Below are positions 25,101-32,569 of a DNA stretch of 64,000 nucleotides, piece by piece. A program made the position numbers and the translations under genes. Every line of letters begins with the position of its first letter. Within the stretch, counting starts at the first letter, position 1. Below the pieces are notes generated by a model. It was not told the origin of the DNA, did not search any database, and saw only the letters and a list, made by a program, of their open reading frames with translations. The DNA comes from Bacteroidota bacterium (GTDB lineage: Bacteria > Bacteroidota > Bacteroidia > Flavobacteriales > Schleiferiaceae): positions 1 through 64,000 of the forward strand of contig VGFU01000002.1 of assembly GCA_016868755.1 (NCBI GenBank), read 5' to 3'.

Positions 25101-26609
25101 ACCAGCACGCATCCGGGCCAAGACGGGCTGAACTTTTTGGCTGGACGCGCTAAGTTTTGGCTCGTTCCGAGCCGGCTCGACGCGTTTGGCGTGCCCCACA
25201 TCGACATCGCCGACAGCCGGGTTGTTCCCGATTCGGGTCGGGTGACCATCAAGGAGCGGGCCGACATGCAGCCGCTCCACAACGCCCGCATTTTGGCCAG
25301 CAGGGTGGGGGCGTACCACAACCTGGACTCGGCCGAACTCAAAATTCAGGGTCGACTGGACCTCTACGGCACCGCGGTCTACCGCTACAAGGACCAGGAC
25401 GGCAAGGTTTGGCGCATTCCCATGGGCCGCGTCGACGTCGACAGCATCGACCAGATGTACGCCCAGGGTGAACTCGGAATCTCCGATGACTTCTACCTGA
25501 GTCCGTACTTCAGGTACTACGGCATTGTGCGCATGGAGGCGCAAAATCCGCAGCTCGACATGGACGGACGCATACGCATCACCGCCGAATGCCCCGCCCT
25601 CGAAACCGACTGGATCATCACCCGCACGCGCATTGACCCGATGGACATCCTCATCACGCTGCCCGATCCCGACACGGCGCGCCCCTCGCACAAGGTCTAC
25701 AACGGAATCTACCTGATGCAGGATTCGGTGACGCCCTACACGGCTTTTGTGCGGCGCAACAACCCCAACGTGGCCGTCGAGCTCTTTAGCACCAAGGGCG
25801 TGCTCTACTACGACGAGTTGAGCAAGTCCTACATTGTCAGCACGTTGCGCCGGGTCGCTGACCCCGAGGCGCCCGACAACTGGCTCGAGCTGAACACCCA
25901 ATCGTGCACGGTCACGGGATACGGACAAACGACCTTGGGCGCCAAAATGGGGCGCGTCGAAATGGCGACATACGGGCGCATTGAGCACCGCCTGCGCTCG
26001 GGCCGAATGAACGCTAAAGTCGCGATTACGCTCGAGTTTCTGTTCCCTGAAGAGCTTTCGAAGCCCATTAAGGCGGCCCTTTCGAGCTCCTCGGGCGGAC
26101 CCGCTGACCCCGCCAACGAAGTACTCGCCGAGGGCCTCCGGCGCAAGCTCGACGCCAAAGACCTCAAGCGCTACTACGAATCGGGCTTAAACGACCGCAT
26201 GCCGAAGGAATTCCGCCAAACCCTCGTCGTTGATGAGGTCGAGCTCGAGTGGAAGGCCAACATTCGCGCCTTCCGCAGCAAAGACGGCATCGGCGTGGGG
26301 GCCATTGCAGGAGACCCCGTGCACCGCTTCGTCGACGGAACCCTCGAGCTGCGCAAACGCCGCGGAGGCGACGAGTTTACCCTGCACCTCGCTCCGTCGA
26401 GCGAGTACTTTTTAAGCTACAAAAAGGGGAACATGCGCTTTTATTCGAGCGACCGGGAGCTGATGGACGCCCTTGCAAAGGTTGACGCCAAAAAGCGCGC
26501 CCTTCCGTCTAAAGACGGTTTGCCGTTTTACCAGCTTACGCCCACTACGGGCGGAGCCCTCAAGCGCTTCCTCGACGGGCTCGAAGCCGACGAAGACGAG
26601 CGGGATTAA
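22173..26609 (+). CDS. Very large exported protein, uncharacterised
   Basis: A 1478-aa protein with a signal peptide (cleavage after about residue 20, LLLCTLLPAQ) and no later membrane helix. The first 130 residues look alpha-helical; the rest alternates short polar and hydrophobic segments suggesting a long beta-rich fold, with repeated phrases such as RFEFFGREHQFDYQEFSFRM. I do not recognise an enzyme motif. Analogy with AsmA/TamB-like or LptD-like envelope proteins is only a guess. Coding quality is high throughout. It starts 49 bp after prmA, so it may share that transcript. Confidence 0.85.
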   Translation: MPVKRLTTLIALLLCTLLPAQTVRSLGATDGDFWKDFSKLYTELLGKNKADADLLLLKPVYDDPSWEQRSDFQALAREMLRKRIVEPETWAESVQLALAWYGAASAPAQARWWAETAELTKKSSRLTLVEYLHTAAGAAAGFGSSNRRFRLFESGPLRWELEFGDAVLDEEGPLTRYRIEGAVLKGRFKNDSTQIDSVSGWYDPRTATLTAESGRVDWYRAGYGYGEVYNQLGNFTLDLHQTGLVVDSAVLHSLYYVNVPLLGRFEERLGTRTQAENAVYPRFEAYASNLEIPNFFEDVNYRGGFSLVGGNFFASGGAGAKASFSFVRDSAEAAVLRADRFVIRPNGLSAKISSFALRLGTQDSLHHAKVEVKYAPDTRELQVFRPDEGLALKPFTDSYHNVTVDLDQLRWTTSEPRVLVGGLNMGSGAPMTLESDQYYRSNRYSALQGFENENPLVLLDQVGQSAPRTRMPIKEVAIGMGMPVDPCERLMMEYHLHGFVRYHTEDRSLEVLPKTGEYVLNHRKKRDYDVIRFESVVPEGMNAELNLLNFDLEVVGVDRIWLSDSQKVSLHPTSGRILIHEGLDFDFDGLIRAGRFEFFGREHQFDYQEFSFRMPAVDSMRFYVPAFELNEQGQRPLVRVRNTLQDISGDLYIDRPDNKSSTLYSPEYPIFKSGKGAKIYYDKVERGVYPRSRFYVDLDAFTIDSLNNARTESLGFESTFHSAGIFAVRRQNIKVQRDYSLGFTEQTGDAGWLAYPGAGTDAGKVRGTVQLSLEGFRFEGDLDYRRAHGTSKEFKLYPDSTKGSGTFHLEALAGAPRGAGHPSVDGSDARSTWLPYAKTWYASSQSADFATYAQRPATARGRLTYQPDRLNLDGTVAFNLAELSGANLSLHAQWMQSGNANFRVKGEPDAEWGFSIQNATADVDFAAEKGKFALLQGDRTLDFPRNQYTAEMDKADWDILEKSISLIKGSGVDSRMTSTHPGQDGLNFLAGRAKFWLVPSRLDAFGVPHIDIADSRVVPDSGRVTIKERADMQPLHNARILASRVGAYHNLDSAELKIQGRLDLYGTAVYRYKDQDGKVWRIPMGRVDVDSIDQMYAQGELGISDDFYLSPYFRYYGIVRMEAQNPQLDMDGRIRITAECPALETDWIITRTRIDPMDILITLPDPDTARPSHKVYNGIYLMQDSVTPYTAFVRRNNPNVAVELFSTKGVLYYDELSKSYIVSTLRRVADPEAPDNWLELNTQSCTVTGYGQTTLGAKMGRVEMATYGRIEHRLRSGRMNAKVAITLEFLFPEELSKPIKAALSSSSGGPADPANEVLAEGLRRKLDAKDLKRYYESGLNDRMPKEFRQTLVVDEVELEWKANIRAFRSKDGIGVGAIAGDPVHRFVDGTLELRKRRGGDEFTLHLAPSSEYFLSYKKGNMRFYSSDRELMDALAKVDAKKRALPSKDGLPFYQLTPTTGGALKRFLDGLEADEDERD

Positions 26610-26627
26610 GCCCCGCGGACTTTGATG

Positions 26628-26635
26628 TACCTTTT
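26628..26635 (+). promoter_or_regulatory. -7 box (TACCTTTT) before the NTF2-like lipoprotein
   Basis: Seven of eight positions fit TAnnTTTG. It ends 4 nt before the chosen ATG, which supports that start over the in-frame codon 18 bp upstream and predicts a leaderless message. Confidence 0.55.
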
Positions 26636-26639
26636 TAGC

Positions 26640-27089
26640 ATGGATAACACCAACATTTTTTGGATCGGAGCATTAATCGTTGCCTCGGCCTGCAGCCAAG
26701 CCGCCATTGAAGAAGTTTCCAAGTCTTCGCCCGAAGACGAATTGGTCATGACGATGGAACGTTGGACCGACGCCTACGTGAAGCGCGACACCGCCACCGT
26801 GGGACAAGCCGTGGTAGACTCCATTCTGGTCCACGCCGCCGACGGCCGCCACGTGTGGGTCACGCGCCAGGGCCTCAACCAATTTTTGACCGAAACCCCC
26901 GAGGTCAGCTGGAAAATCGCGAGTATCGACTACGTCGGGCACTCCGACGGCAACGACGTCGTCGTGGTTCGGGGTCGCGAGCAGCGCCGCTACGCCGACG
27001 GTCGCCTTTTTGATGAGCACCTCGCCGAGTTTTTTGCCTGGAAGGGAGGACGCATCGTCGAAGTCACGCAGTACCGCCGCACGCCGTGA
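26640..27089 (+). CDS. Lipoprotein with an NTF2/SnoaL-like domain
   Basis: A 149-aa protein with a lipoprotein signal (IGALIVASAC, cysteine at the lipobox) and a single cone-shaped NTF2-like domain (DUF4440-like: MTMERWTDAYVKRDTATVGQ near the start). Such folds bind small hydrophobic ligands or act as accessory domains; no catalytic set is evident. It overlaps the following hexosaminidase start (GTGA), so it belongs to the glycan-degradation operon and may assist there. Confidence 0.82.
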   Translation: MDNTNIFWIGALIVASACSQAAIEEVSKSSPEDELVMTMERWTDAYVKRDTATVGQAVVDSILVHAADGRHVWVTRQGLNQFLTETPEVSWKIASIDYVGHSDGNDVVVVRGREQRRYADGRLFDEHLAEFFAWKGGRIVEVTQYRRTP

Positions 27090-28666
27090 GAAAGCTCGTC
27101 GGTTTCTGGTTACTGGCAACTAGCTGCTTGGGCTTTGCCCAAGTGATCCAGGTGGTTCCGCGGCCGCAATCGGTGGCGATCGAGGGCGAACCCATCGCGG
27201 TGGCCGGCAAGCTCTACGTGGTGGCGACGCCGGCACTCAACGGCGAGGCAGACCTAATCCGCACCTGGTGGAACGCTACGAAATCCAGTGCCAAGTCGGG
27301 GGCAGTAACGGCGGAACTCCGAATCCAGCAAGGCATTCCGGCCGAAGCCTACGCGCTGCGCGTCAGCGAGGGCAAGATTGTGGTCGCCGGAGGTTCCGCC
27401 GCCGCCGTCTTTTATGGAATCCAAACCCTAATTCAGGCCGAGAACGGCAGCAAAACGCTACCCGCCATGACCGTGCGCGACCAGCCCGCCTTTGCCTACC
27501 GCGGAATGCACCTCGACGTTTGCCGCCACTTTTTTGGCGTCAACTTCGTCAAGCGCTACCTCGACCTCATGGCCGAGCACAAAATGAACCGCTTTCACTG
27601 GCACCTCACGGAGGACCAAGGCTGGCGCATCGAAATCAAGCGCTACCCGCGGCTCACCGAGGTCGGCGCATGGCGCAACGCCTCTCAGATCGGACCCTAC
27701 GGCGACCAGCGCTTTGACAGCACGCGCTACGGCGGATTTTATACCCAAGACGAGGTGCGCGAAATCGTGGCCTATGCGGCGGCCCGCCACATCACGGTGG
27801 TTCCCGAAATCGAGCTTCCGGGCCATTCCCGTGCGGCCCTCGCGGCCTATCCCCAGCTCAGCTGCACGGGTAACCAGCAGCCCGTCGCCACCGGATGGGG
27901 CGTCTTCGACGACGTCTACTGCGCAGGCAACGACTCGGTCTTTAGCTTTCTTGAAGGTGTGCTGGACGAGGTCTTGGCGCTCTTCCCGGGCGAGTACATT
28001 CACATCGGAGGCGACGAGTGCCCCAAAACTCGCTGGCACGACTGCGCTAAGTGCCAGGCTCGCCTCGCCAAAGAGGGCTTAGCCGACGAGCACGCCCTGC
28101 AGAGCTACTTCATTCGCCGCATCGAGGGCTACCTCAACGCCCGCGGACGCCAAATCATCGGCTGGGACGAAATCCTCGAGGGCGGACTTGCTCCCAACGC
28201 CACCGTGATGAGCTGGCGCGGAGAAGCAGGCGGGATCGCCGCCGCCAAAGCCGGCCACGACGCCATCATGACGCCCGGCAAGCCCTGCTACTGGGACCAC
28301 TACCAAAGCAAGGATGCGGGCGAGCCGCATGCCATCGGCGGATTCAATCCGGTCGAGTCGGTGTTCCTGTACAACCCAGTCCCCGCGGAAGTCAGCGCCG
28401 AAGAAGCCAAGCACATTCTCGGCGCCCAGGCCAACCTGTGGACGGAGTACGTGCTAACCCCCGCACACGCCGAATACATGATTTTGCCCCGCCAGCTCGC
28501 GTTGGCCGAGGTGCTGTGGACGGGGCCGCGCCGCAGCGAGGATCTTCCCGAATTTCGCATTCGCGCCACCCAGCGATCGCGGGCCTTGAAGGCGCGCGGA
28601 TTCCACGTGGCTCCGCACTTTCTACTTCCCGAATCCAAACCCGTTCGCCGTCGTGAACCGAAGTGA
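27086..28666 (+). CDS. Beta-N-acetylhexosaminidase (GH20), exported
   Basis: Glycosidase removing terminal GlcNAc or GalNAc by substrate-assisted catalysis. Signal peptide (MRKLVGFWLLATSCLGFAQ), GH20b-type N-domain, then the TIM barrel: FAYRGMHLDVCRHF, KMNRFHWHLTEDQGWRIEI, and the catalytic pair Asp310-Glu311 in HIGGDECPKTRW. The length (526 aa) is that of compact bacterial hexosaminidases. GTG start overlaps the stop of the lipoprotein gene, and the 3' end overlaps glycosylasparaginase by 14 bp, so the three are one translation unit. Confidence 0.96.
   Translation: MRKLVGFWLLATSCLGFAQVIQVVPRPQSVAIEGEPIAVAGKLYVVATPALNGEADLIRTWWNATKSSAKSGAVTAELRIQQGIPAEAYALRVSEGKIVVAGGSAAAVFYGIQTLIQAENGSKTLPAMTVRDQPAFAYRGMHLDVCRHFFGVNFVKRYLDLMAEHKMNRFHWHLTEDQGWRIEIKRYPRLTEVGAWRNASQIGPYGDQRFDSTRYGGFYTQDEVREIVAYAAARHITVVPEIELPGHSRAALAAYPQLSCTGNQQPVATGWGVFDDVYCAGNDSVFSFLEGVLDEVLALFPGEYIHIGGDECPKTRWHDCAKCQARLAKEGLADEHALQSYFIRRIEGYLNARGRQIIGWDEILEGGLAPNATVMSWRGEAGGIAAAKAGHDAIMTPGKPCYWDHYQSKDAGEPHAIGGFNPVESVFLYNPVPAEVSAEEAKHILGAQANLWTEYVLTPAHAEYMILPRQLALAEVLWTGPRRSEDLPEFRIRATQRSRALKARGFHVAPHFLLPESKPVRRREPK
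27102..27127. repeat. Repeat-like sequence in the GH20 signal peptide
   Basis: A string built from GGTTACTGG and CAACTAGC resembles elements near 28747 and 35318. Here it is coding (part of the signal peptide). Confidence 0.3.
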
Positions 28667-29660
28667 TTTTCTCAAAACCCTCGGTCTTGGGGCCCTGGGT
28701 AGCCTGATCGCGCCCGGCGCCGCAGGCGCCGGCGCTCTTGGCGCCCGCAACCAGAAGCTAGAAGCTAGTAACGGCGCCCTTGGCGCCATGTCCATCGGAA
28801 CCTGGCCCTTTGCCGAGCACACCACCCGCGCGGCCCTTGAGGCCATGCGCAAGGGATCCAGCGCCCTGGACGCGGTCGAGCTCGGCGTCAAAATCTGCGA
28901 GGCCGACCCCCGCGAGCGCAGCGTGGGCTTGGGCGGACGCCCCGACCGCGACGGCCGCGTGACCCTCGACGCGTGCATCATGGACCACCTCGGCAACATC
29001 GGAGCGGTTGCGGCCTGCGAACAGGTCGTGCACGTGTCAAGCCTCGCTCGGGCGGTTATGGAGCGCACGCCCCACGTGATGCTCGTGGGCGACGGCGCGA
29101 CGCAGTTTGCGCGCGAACAGGGATTTCCGCTGCAAAACTTACTGGTGCCCGAGTCAGAGGCCGAATGGAAGAAGTGGCTCGAAAAAGCCGAGTACAAGAC
29201 GATTCCCAACATCGAAAACCACGACACCATTGGCCAGCTGACCCTCGACGCCGAGGGGCGGCTCGCCGGCTGCTGCACCACGAGCGGAATGGCGTTTAAA
29301 ATGCACGGCCGTGTGGGCGATTCGCCCATCATCGGGGCGGGGCTGTACGTCGATGGCGAGGTCGGAGCGGCCACGGCCACCGGCCACGGAGAAGAGGTGG
29401 TTCGCACGGTGGGTTCGTTTCGGGTGGTGGCGGCCATAAAGGCCGGTAAAAGCCCGCAGCAGGCCTGCAAAGCCGCGGTGCGCGAAATTCACCAGCTGTT
29501 CGTGCGCCGCGGCAAGCCATGGGCCGATACCCAAATTGGGTTTATCGCCATGGATCTGAAGGGCCAAGTGGGCGGATTCGCCCTGAGACCCGGCTTCAGC
29601 TACGCGGTGGCTTCGGCAAAGGGGGTGGAGGTGCTTCCCGCTCCGTTCTTGCTGGCGTGA
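28653..29660 (+). CDS. N4-(beta-N-acetylglucosaminyl)-L-asparaginase (glycosylasparaginase)
   Basis: Ntn hydrolase that cleaves the GlcNAc-asparagine bond left after deglycosylation of N-glycoproteins. It should self-cleave before Thr192 in NHDTIGQL to expose the N-terminal nucleophile. The segments GLGGRPDRDGRVTLDACIMD and VGDSPIIGAGLYVDGEVGAATATGHGE match the family. An N-terminal hydrophobic export signal is present, without a twin arginine. Between signal and mature part lies a GALGA...GALGA direct repeat. Overlaps GH20 and faces the convergent mannosidase. Confidence 0.95.
   Translation: MNRSDFLKTLGLGALGSLIAPGAAGAGALGARNQKLEASNGALGAMSIGTWPFAEHTTRAALEAMRKGSSALDAVELGVKICEADPRERSVGLGGRPDRDGRVTLDACIMDHLGNIGAVAACEQVVHVSSLARAVMERTPHVMLVGDGATQFAREQGFPLQNLLVPESEAEWKKWLEKAEYKTIPNIENHDTIGQLTLDAEGRLAGCCTTSGMAFKMHGRVGDSPIIGAGLYVDGEVGAATATGHGEEVVRTVGSFRVVAAIKAGKSPQQACKAAVREIHQLFVRRGKPWADTQIGFIAMDLKGQVGGFALRPGFSYAVASAKGVEVLPAPFLLA
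28731..28787 (+). repeat. 15-bp direct repeats flanking a 27-bp insert in the asparaginase gene
   Basis: 28731-28745 and 28773-28787 are the same 15-mer apart from one base (GGCGCTCTTGGCGCC versus GGCGCCCTTGGCGCC), 42 bp (14 codons) apart. The sequence between resembles a short repeat seen elsewhere in the window. The frame is kept; the insert encodes RNQKLEASN just after the signal peptide. Confidence 0.8.
28747..28772. repeat. Insert with AGAAGCTAG units
   Basis: Contains CAGAAGCTAGAAGCTAGTAAC, a string of CTAG-centred units like that near 35318. It appears inserted between the GALGA-coding repeats. Confidence 0.45.
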
Positions 29661-29723
29661 AAAAAAGTAAATCCGGAAAAATCCGAACGATTTGGGTGCC
29701 CGGACATTCGGAAAAATCCGGAT

Positions 29724-31232
29724 TTAAAATTTTCGAAACTCCCGTAAAACGGTGAACCATGCCCTTTTGGGTACGTTGTCGCGATCAATAAGGCTCCACG
29801 TGATGGCGTCGTCGACGTCGTTGAGTTGCCAAATGAGGGTTCCGCTGCAAAAAGGGCGAGCACGTCGCTGGGCGCGAAGGGTGCGGCGGACGACGTTGGA
29901 CTGCCAGCGTTGGGAGGCCTTGGCGAGCTCGTCGGTGGAACCTTCGCGCCAACCGTGCTCCGCGCTCAGGTAGCGCTCGAGCAGGCTGAGGCCCTTGTAG
30001 CTGAGCATGTAGGTGGCGGGCTGGGCCGTCCAGCGGGCGCGGACCGACGAACCCGGCAGCGACGGAACGCCCCATTCGCTCACCAGCGGAGCCACGCGGT
30101 CGGCGAGGACCGAGGTTGGCTGTTCGCCGTGCCAGACGCGCCAGTCGTGGTTGTCTCCGCGCAAAAAATCCTCGGGGCGCCCCCAGTTGCTCACGGGCGA
30201 GGAGGCCAGGTAGGCCCGGCCGGGCGCATGCGCGGCAACGACCGACGGAAGCAGTTCGTCAAAAATCCAGCGGTTGTTGGCCCAGAGCTGGGCGGAGTCG
30301 GCGGGCGACATTCCGTAGGTTTTTTGCCAGCCCCAGGCGCGCCAGGCCACGTCGATTTCGTTGTTTCCGCAAAAAAGCACCACGCTGGGGTGCTCGGCCA
30401 GGCGCTTCACCTGGTACTCGGCCTCAGCGCGGACCCACGCGCGAAACGTCGAATCGCCGGGGTACGCGGTGCCGGTAAAGGCGAAGTCCTGCCAGACCAT
30501 CAGCCCGAGGCTGTCGCAGGTGCGCAGAAGGCGTTTCGACGGATAGGTTCCGCCCGCCCAAAAGCGCACGGTATTTCCGCCGGCCCGCCATAGTTCGATC
30601 AGGCGCAGGCGAAGGTGCTCCTCGAGCACGGGGTCTGACGGAACCACCGCGTTGACGCCCAGCAGAAACTGCGGGCGCCCGTTGACCTCAAGGTAGAAGG
30701 GCCGGGCGGGGTCGTCGGTCACCAACCGCGAGTGGGTCAGCGCCCAGCGGTGCTGGGGCGCGAACGTGGCGCGGCCTCCGGCGGGGCGCGGAACCCATTC
30801 CACATAAATCAGCGGTCGCGCCATGGGCCCCTGGGGGTAGCCTAGGGTGGGCGCTGGGGCTCCGGTCCGCACGAAACGGTGCGCAAAATCCCAACCAAAT
30901 TCGACGGCGGGCTTGCGGAGGTGCTGGCTCAGCCGCAGCGGATCGTTGTCGGTCGGGTAGGGCAAGGGTTCCGCGCGCTGGCGATGCGCCGCAAATTCCA
31001 CGGGGTCCGGAAAAGCATAGCTCACGCTGTCGCCCGCCTGAGCGCCCGAGGAAAGCTCAAATTCCATGCGGACGAACGGGCCCGGAACCAATCCAAGGGT
31101 ATCCCAGCGCGCCGACCCCGCGGGCTTGTAGCGCACCCAGGCCGGACCGTCGACGGCATCGGCCACCAAAAGCGGTTGGCCGCTAAACCCAAGCTGGCCG
31201 AGTGCCCAGCACAGAATTAAAATGGGTGGCAT
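29724..31232 (-). CDS. Compact GH2 glycosidase, beta-mannosidase-like
   Basis: Retaining glycosidase. The TIM barrel carries the acid/base Glu292 in CGNNEID and the nucleophile Glu386 in SEWG; FGWDFAHRF (about 112) matches the GWDW region of beta-mannosidases, and WQLNDVDDAITWSLID ends the barrel. At 502 residues it is much shorter than the usual 800-900: the first sugar-binding domain is reduced to about 185 residues and the C-terminal Ig-like domains are missing. A short signal-like start (LILCWALGQLGFSGQ) is present. Overlaps cutC by 16 bp. Likely removes the core beta-mannose of N-glycans, by context. Confidence 0.9.
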   Translation of the reverse strand: MPPILILCWALGQLGFSGQPLLVADAVDGPAWVRYKPAGSARWDTLGLVPGPFVRMEFELSSGAQAGDSVSYAFPDPVEFAAHRQRAEPLPYPTDNDPLRLSQHLRKPAVEFGWDFAHRFVRTGAPAPTLGYPQGPMARPLIYVEWVPRPAGGRATFAPQHRWALTHSRLVTDDPARPFYLEVNGRPQFLLGVNAVVPSDPVLEEHLRLRLIELWRAGGNTVRFWAGGTYPSKRLLRTCDSLGLMVWQDFAFTGTAYPGDSTFRAWVRAEAEYQVKRLAEHPSVVLFCGNNEIDVAWRAWGWQKTYGMSPADSAQLWANNRWIFDELLPSVVAAHAPGRAYLASSPVSNWGRPEDFLRGDNHDWRVWHGEQPTSVLADRVAPLVSEWGVPSLPGSSVRARWTAQPATYMLSYKGLSLLERYLSAEHGWREGSTDELAKASQRWQSNVVRRTLRAQRRARPFCSGTLIWQLNDVDDAITWSLIDRDNVPKRAWFTVLREFRKF

Positions 31233-31885
31233 AGTTCGAGCAGGGCCAGGGTTTCAGCGCGGTCGGGCAGTGGAGGGTTCGCACGGTAGTCGAGCAGCGC
31301 CGCCGAGTGGATTTGGTCAAACCCCGCCTCGAGGTAGCGCGCGGCGTTGTGGGCGCGTATTCCGCCGCCGGGCAGCAGTTCGAGGGTGGCCTCGGCCTTT
31401 AGCGCCAGCAAGGTTTCGAGCGATGTGGCGCCCAGTCCGGTCAAAATGCGGCTGCAGCCCATGGATTGGGCCGCGTGAAGCGCTTCAAACGCATCGCGTG
31501 CCGAATCAAAGGCCCGGTGCAGCACCCACGGGAGCTGGTGCAGCGCCGCCAGCTCGGCCAAATCGCCCATTCGGGGATCGAGCTCGCCGTCGGCCGTCAG
31601 CGCCCCCCACACGGCAAATTCGGCGCCTTGCGATGCCAAGCGCGGAATTTCGCGCATCATTTGGGCGAATTCGGCGTCGGAATATTCAAAGTTTCCGCCG
31701 CGCGGACGAACCATGACGCCCAAAACACCCCGGAATTCACGGCGCACGCGGTCCACTTCGTGGGCTTCGGGCGAGGTTCCGCCGGCGAGCGCGTCGGCGC
31801 AGTATTCCATCCGCGGCACCCCCCACTGCTGGGCAAGTGCCGCAGCGTCAGGGTGAAAGCAAGCTAGTTCAAGGGTGGCGGGCAT
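31217..31885 (-). CDS. cutC: CutC-family TIM-barrel protein
   Basis: Called copper homeostasis protein in databases, although a direct role in copper is disputed. Family blocks: LELACFHPDAAALA, GVMVRPRGGNFEYSDAE, WGALTADGELD, VLHRAFDSARD, RILTGLG and LLPGGGIRAHN. The start at 31885 (MPATLEL) is preferred over an ATG 30 bp upstream. It is in the same operon as the mannosidase, and opposite a hexosaminidase and a glycosylasparaginase; this context suggests a part in glycan or sugar metabolism. A cytoplasmic location is expected since no signal peptide is seen. Confidence 0.92.
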   Translation of the reverse strand: MPATLELACFHPDAAALAQQWGVPRMEYCADALAGGTSPEAHEVDRVRREFRGVLGVMVRPRGGNFEYSDAEFAQMMREIPRLASQGAEFAVWGALTADGELDPRMGDLAELAALHQLPWVLHRAFDSARDAFEALHAAQSMGCSRILTGLGATSLETLLALKAEATLELLPGGGIRAHNAARYLEAGFDQIHSAALLDYRANPPLPDRAETLALLELCHPF

Positions 31886-31946
31886 AGCGCTGCAAATTCC
31901 GACATAGAAAACCACAGGGCAATTGTGCTGTTTTTGTTTTTCACCG

Positions 31947-31954
31947 TATATTTG
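31947..31954 (+). promoter_or_regulatory. -7 box of tRNA-Arg (TATATTTG)
   Basis: Identical to the tRNA-Pro box, with a TTG 21 nt upstream at 31923-31925, matching the Bacteroidota -33/-7 layout. Confidence 0.75.
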
Positions 31955-31972
31955 CAGCCTCTTTTAAGAGAT

Positions 31973-32046
31973 GGCCCTGTAGCTCAACTGAATAGAGCAC
32001 TTGACTACGGATCAAGAGGTTTCAGGTTTGAATCCTGACAGGGTCA
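31973..32046 (+). tRNA. tRNA-Arg (anticodon ACG)
   Basis: Acceptor GGCCCTG pairs with CAGGGTC (one G-T), D-arm GCTCAACTGAATAGAGC, anticodon stem CTTGA/TCAAG with loop CTACGGA (anticodon ACG, first base expected to become inosine), T-arm TCAGG-TTTGAAT-CCTGA. No encoded CCA. Confidence 0.96.
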
Positions 32047-32056
32047 CTAAGAGACC

Positions 32057-32091
32057 GAAACCCGCTGCACTGCAGCGGGTTTTTTGTTTTT
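32057..32091 (+). terminator. Terminator after tRNA-Arg
   Basis: AACCCGCTGCA pairs with TGCAGCGGGTT, followed by TTTTTGTTTTT. Confidence 0.92.
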
Positions 32092-32181
32092 AGGCCTATA
32101 CATTATATCTCGTTCGAACACAAATTTAAATTCGTAATTTGTTGATTATTAATCTCATCAAACCATGTAATTACTCAATTT

Positions 32182-32568
32182 ATGTTTAGTAGAACCTCAA
32201 AGACGTACGCTTTTCTGATCACGGCATTCTTTGCTGTAGCGTGCAGTACCAACTCGAATTCAGATCAGGAATACTCGAGTGATTCCGAATCGGCCACAGA
32301 ACAGGAGATGGTGCAAGTTGAAGGCGTGTATTCCGGCACCGATAATGTGGGCATGGAATCGACCATTGTGCTAAGGGCAGGCGGAAGCTTGGCTATTCAA
32401 GCGTCCGTTGGAGATGGAACACCGAGTTACGGAAGTTGGAGTGGCTCTGCCGACAATGTTTCGTTGTACCAAACAGATGACTTCGGGAATGAACAGTTGA
32501 TCGCAAATGCCCGAATTTCCTCAGACGGGCTGCAAATTATTGGCGGTAACTTTTATGCTCGTCAGTAG
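32182..32568 (+). CDS. Small lipoprotein, unknown function
   Basis: A 128-aa protein with a clear lipoprotein signal (AFLITAFFAVAC), a Ser/Glu-rich linker and a C-terminal beta-rich part with GSWSGSADNVSLYQT resembling lipocalin-like sheets. No family recognised. The next gene starts one base after its stop and has the same architecture, so the two may be diverged duplicates. Base composition is lower in GC than surrounding genes. An AT-rich leader of about 90 bp precedes it. Confidence 0.75.
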   Translation: MFSRTSKTYAFLITAFFAVACSTNSNSDQEYSSDSESATEQEMVQVEGVYSGTDNVGMESTIVLRAGGSLAIQASVGDGTPSYGSWSGSADNVSLYQTDDFGNEQLIANARISSDGLQIIGGNFYARQ

Positions 32569-32569
32569 G

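Noticed and set aside
24639-25988. 449-aa minus-strand ORF within the 1478-aa protein gene
   Set aside because: Antisense shadow; the plus frame has consistent coding character across the whole region.
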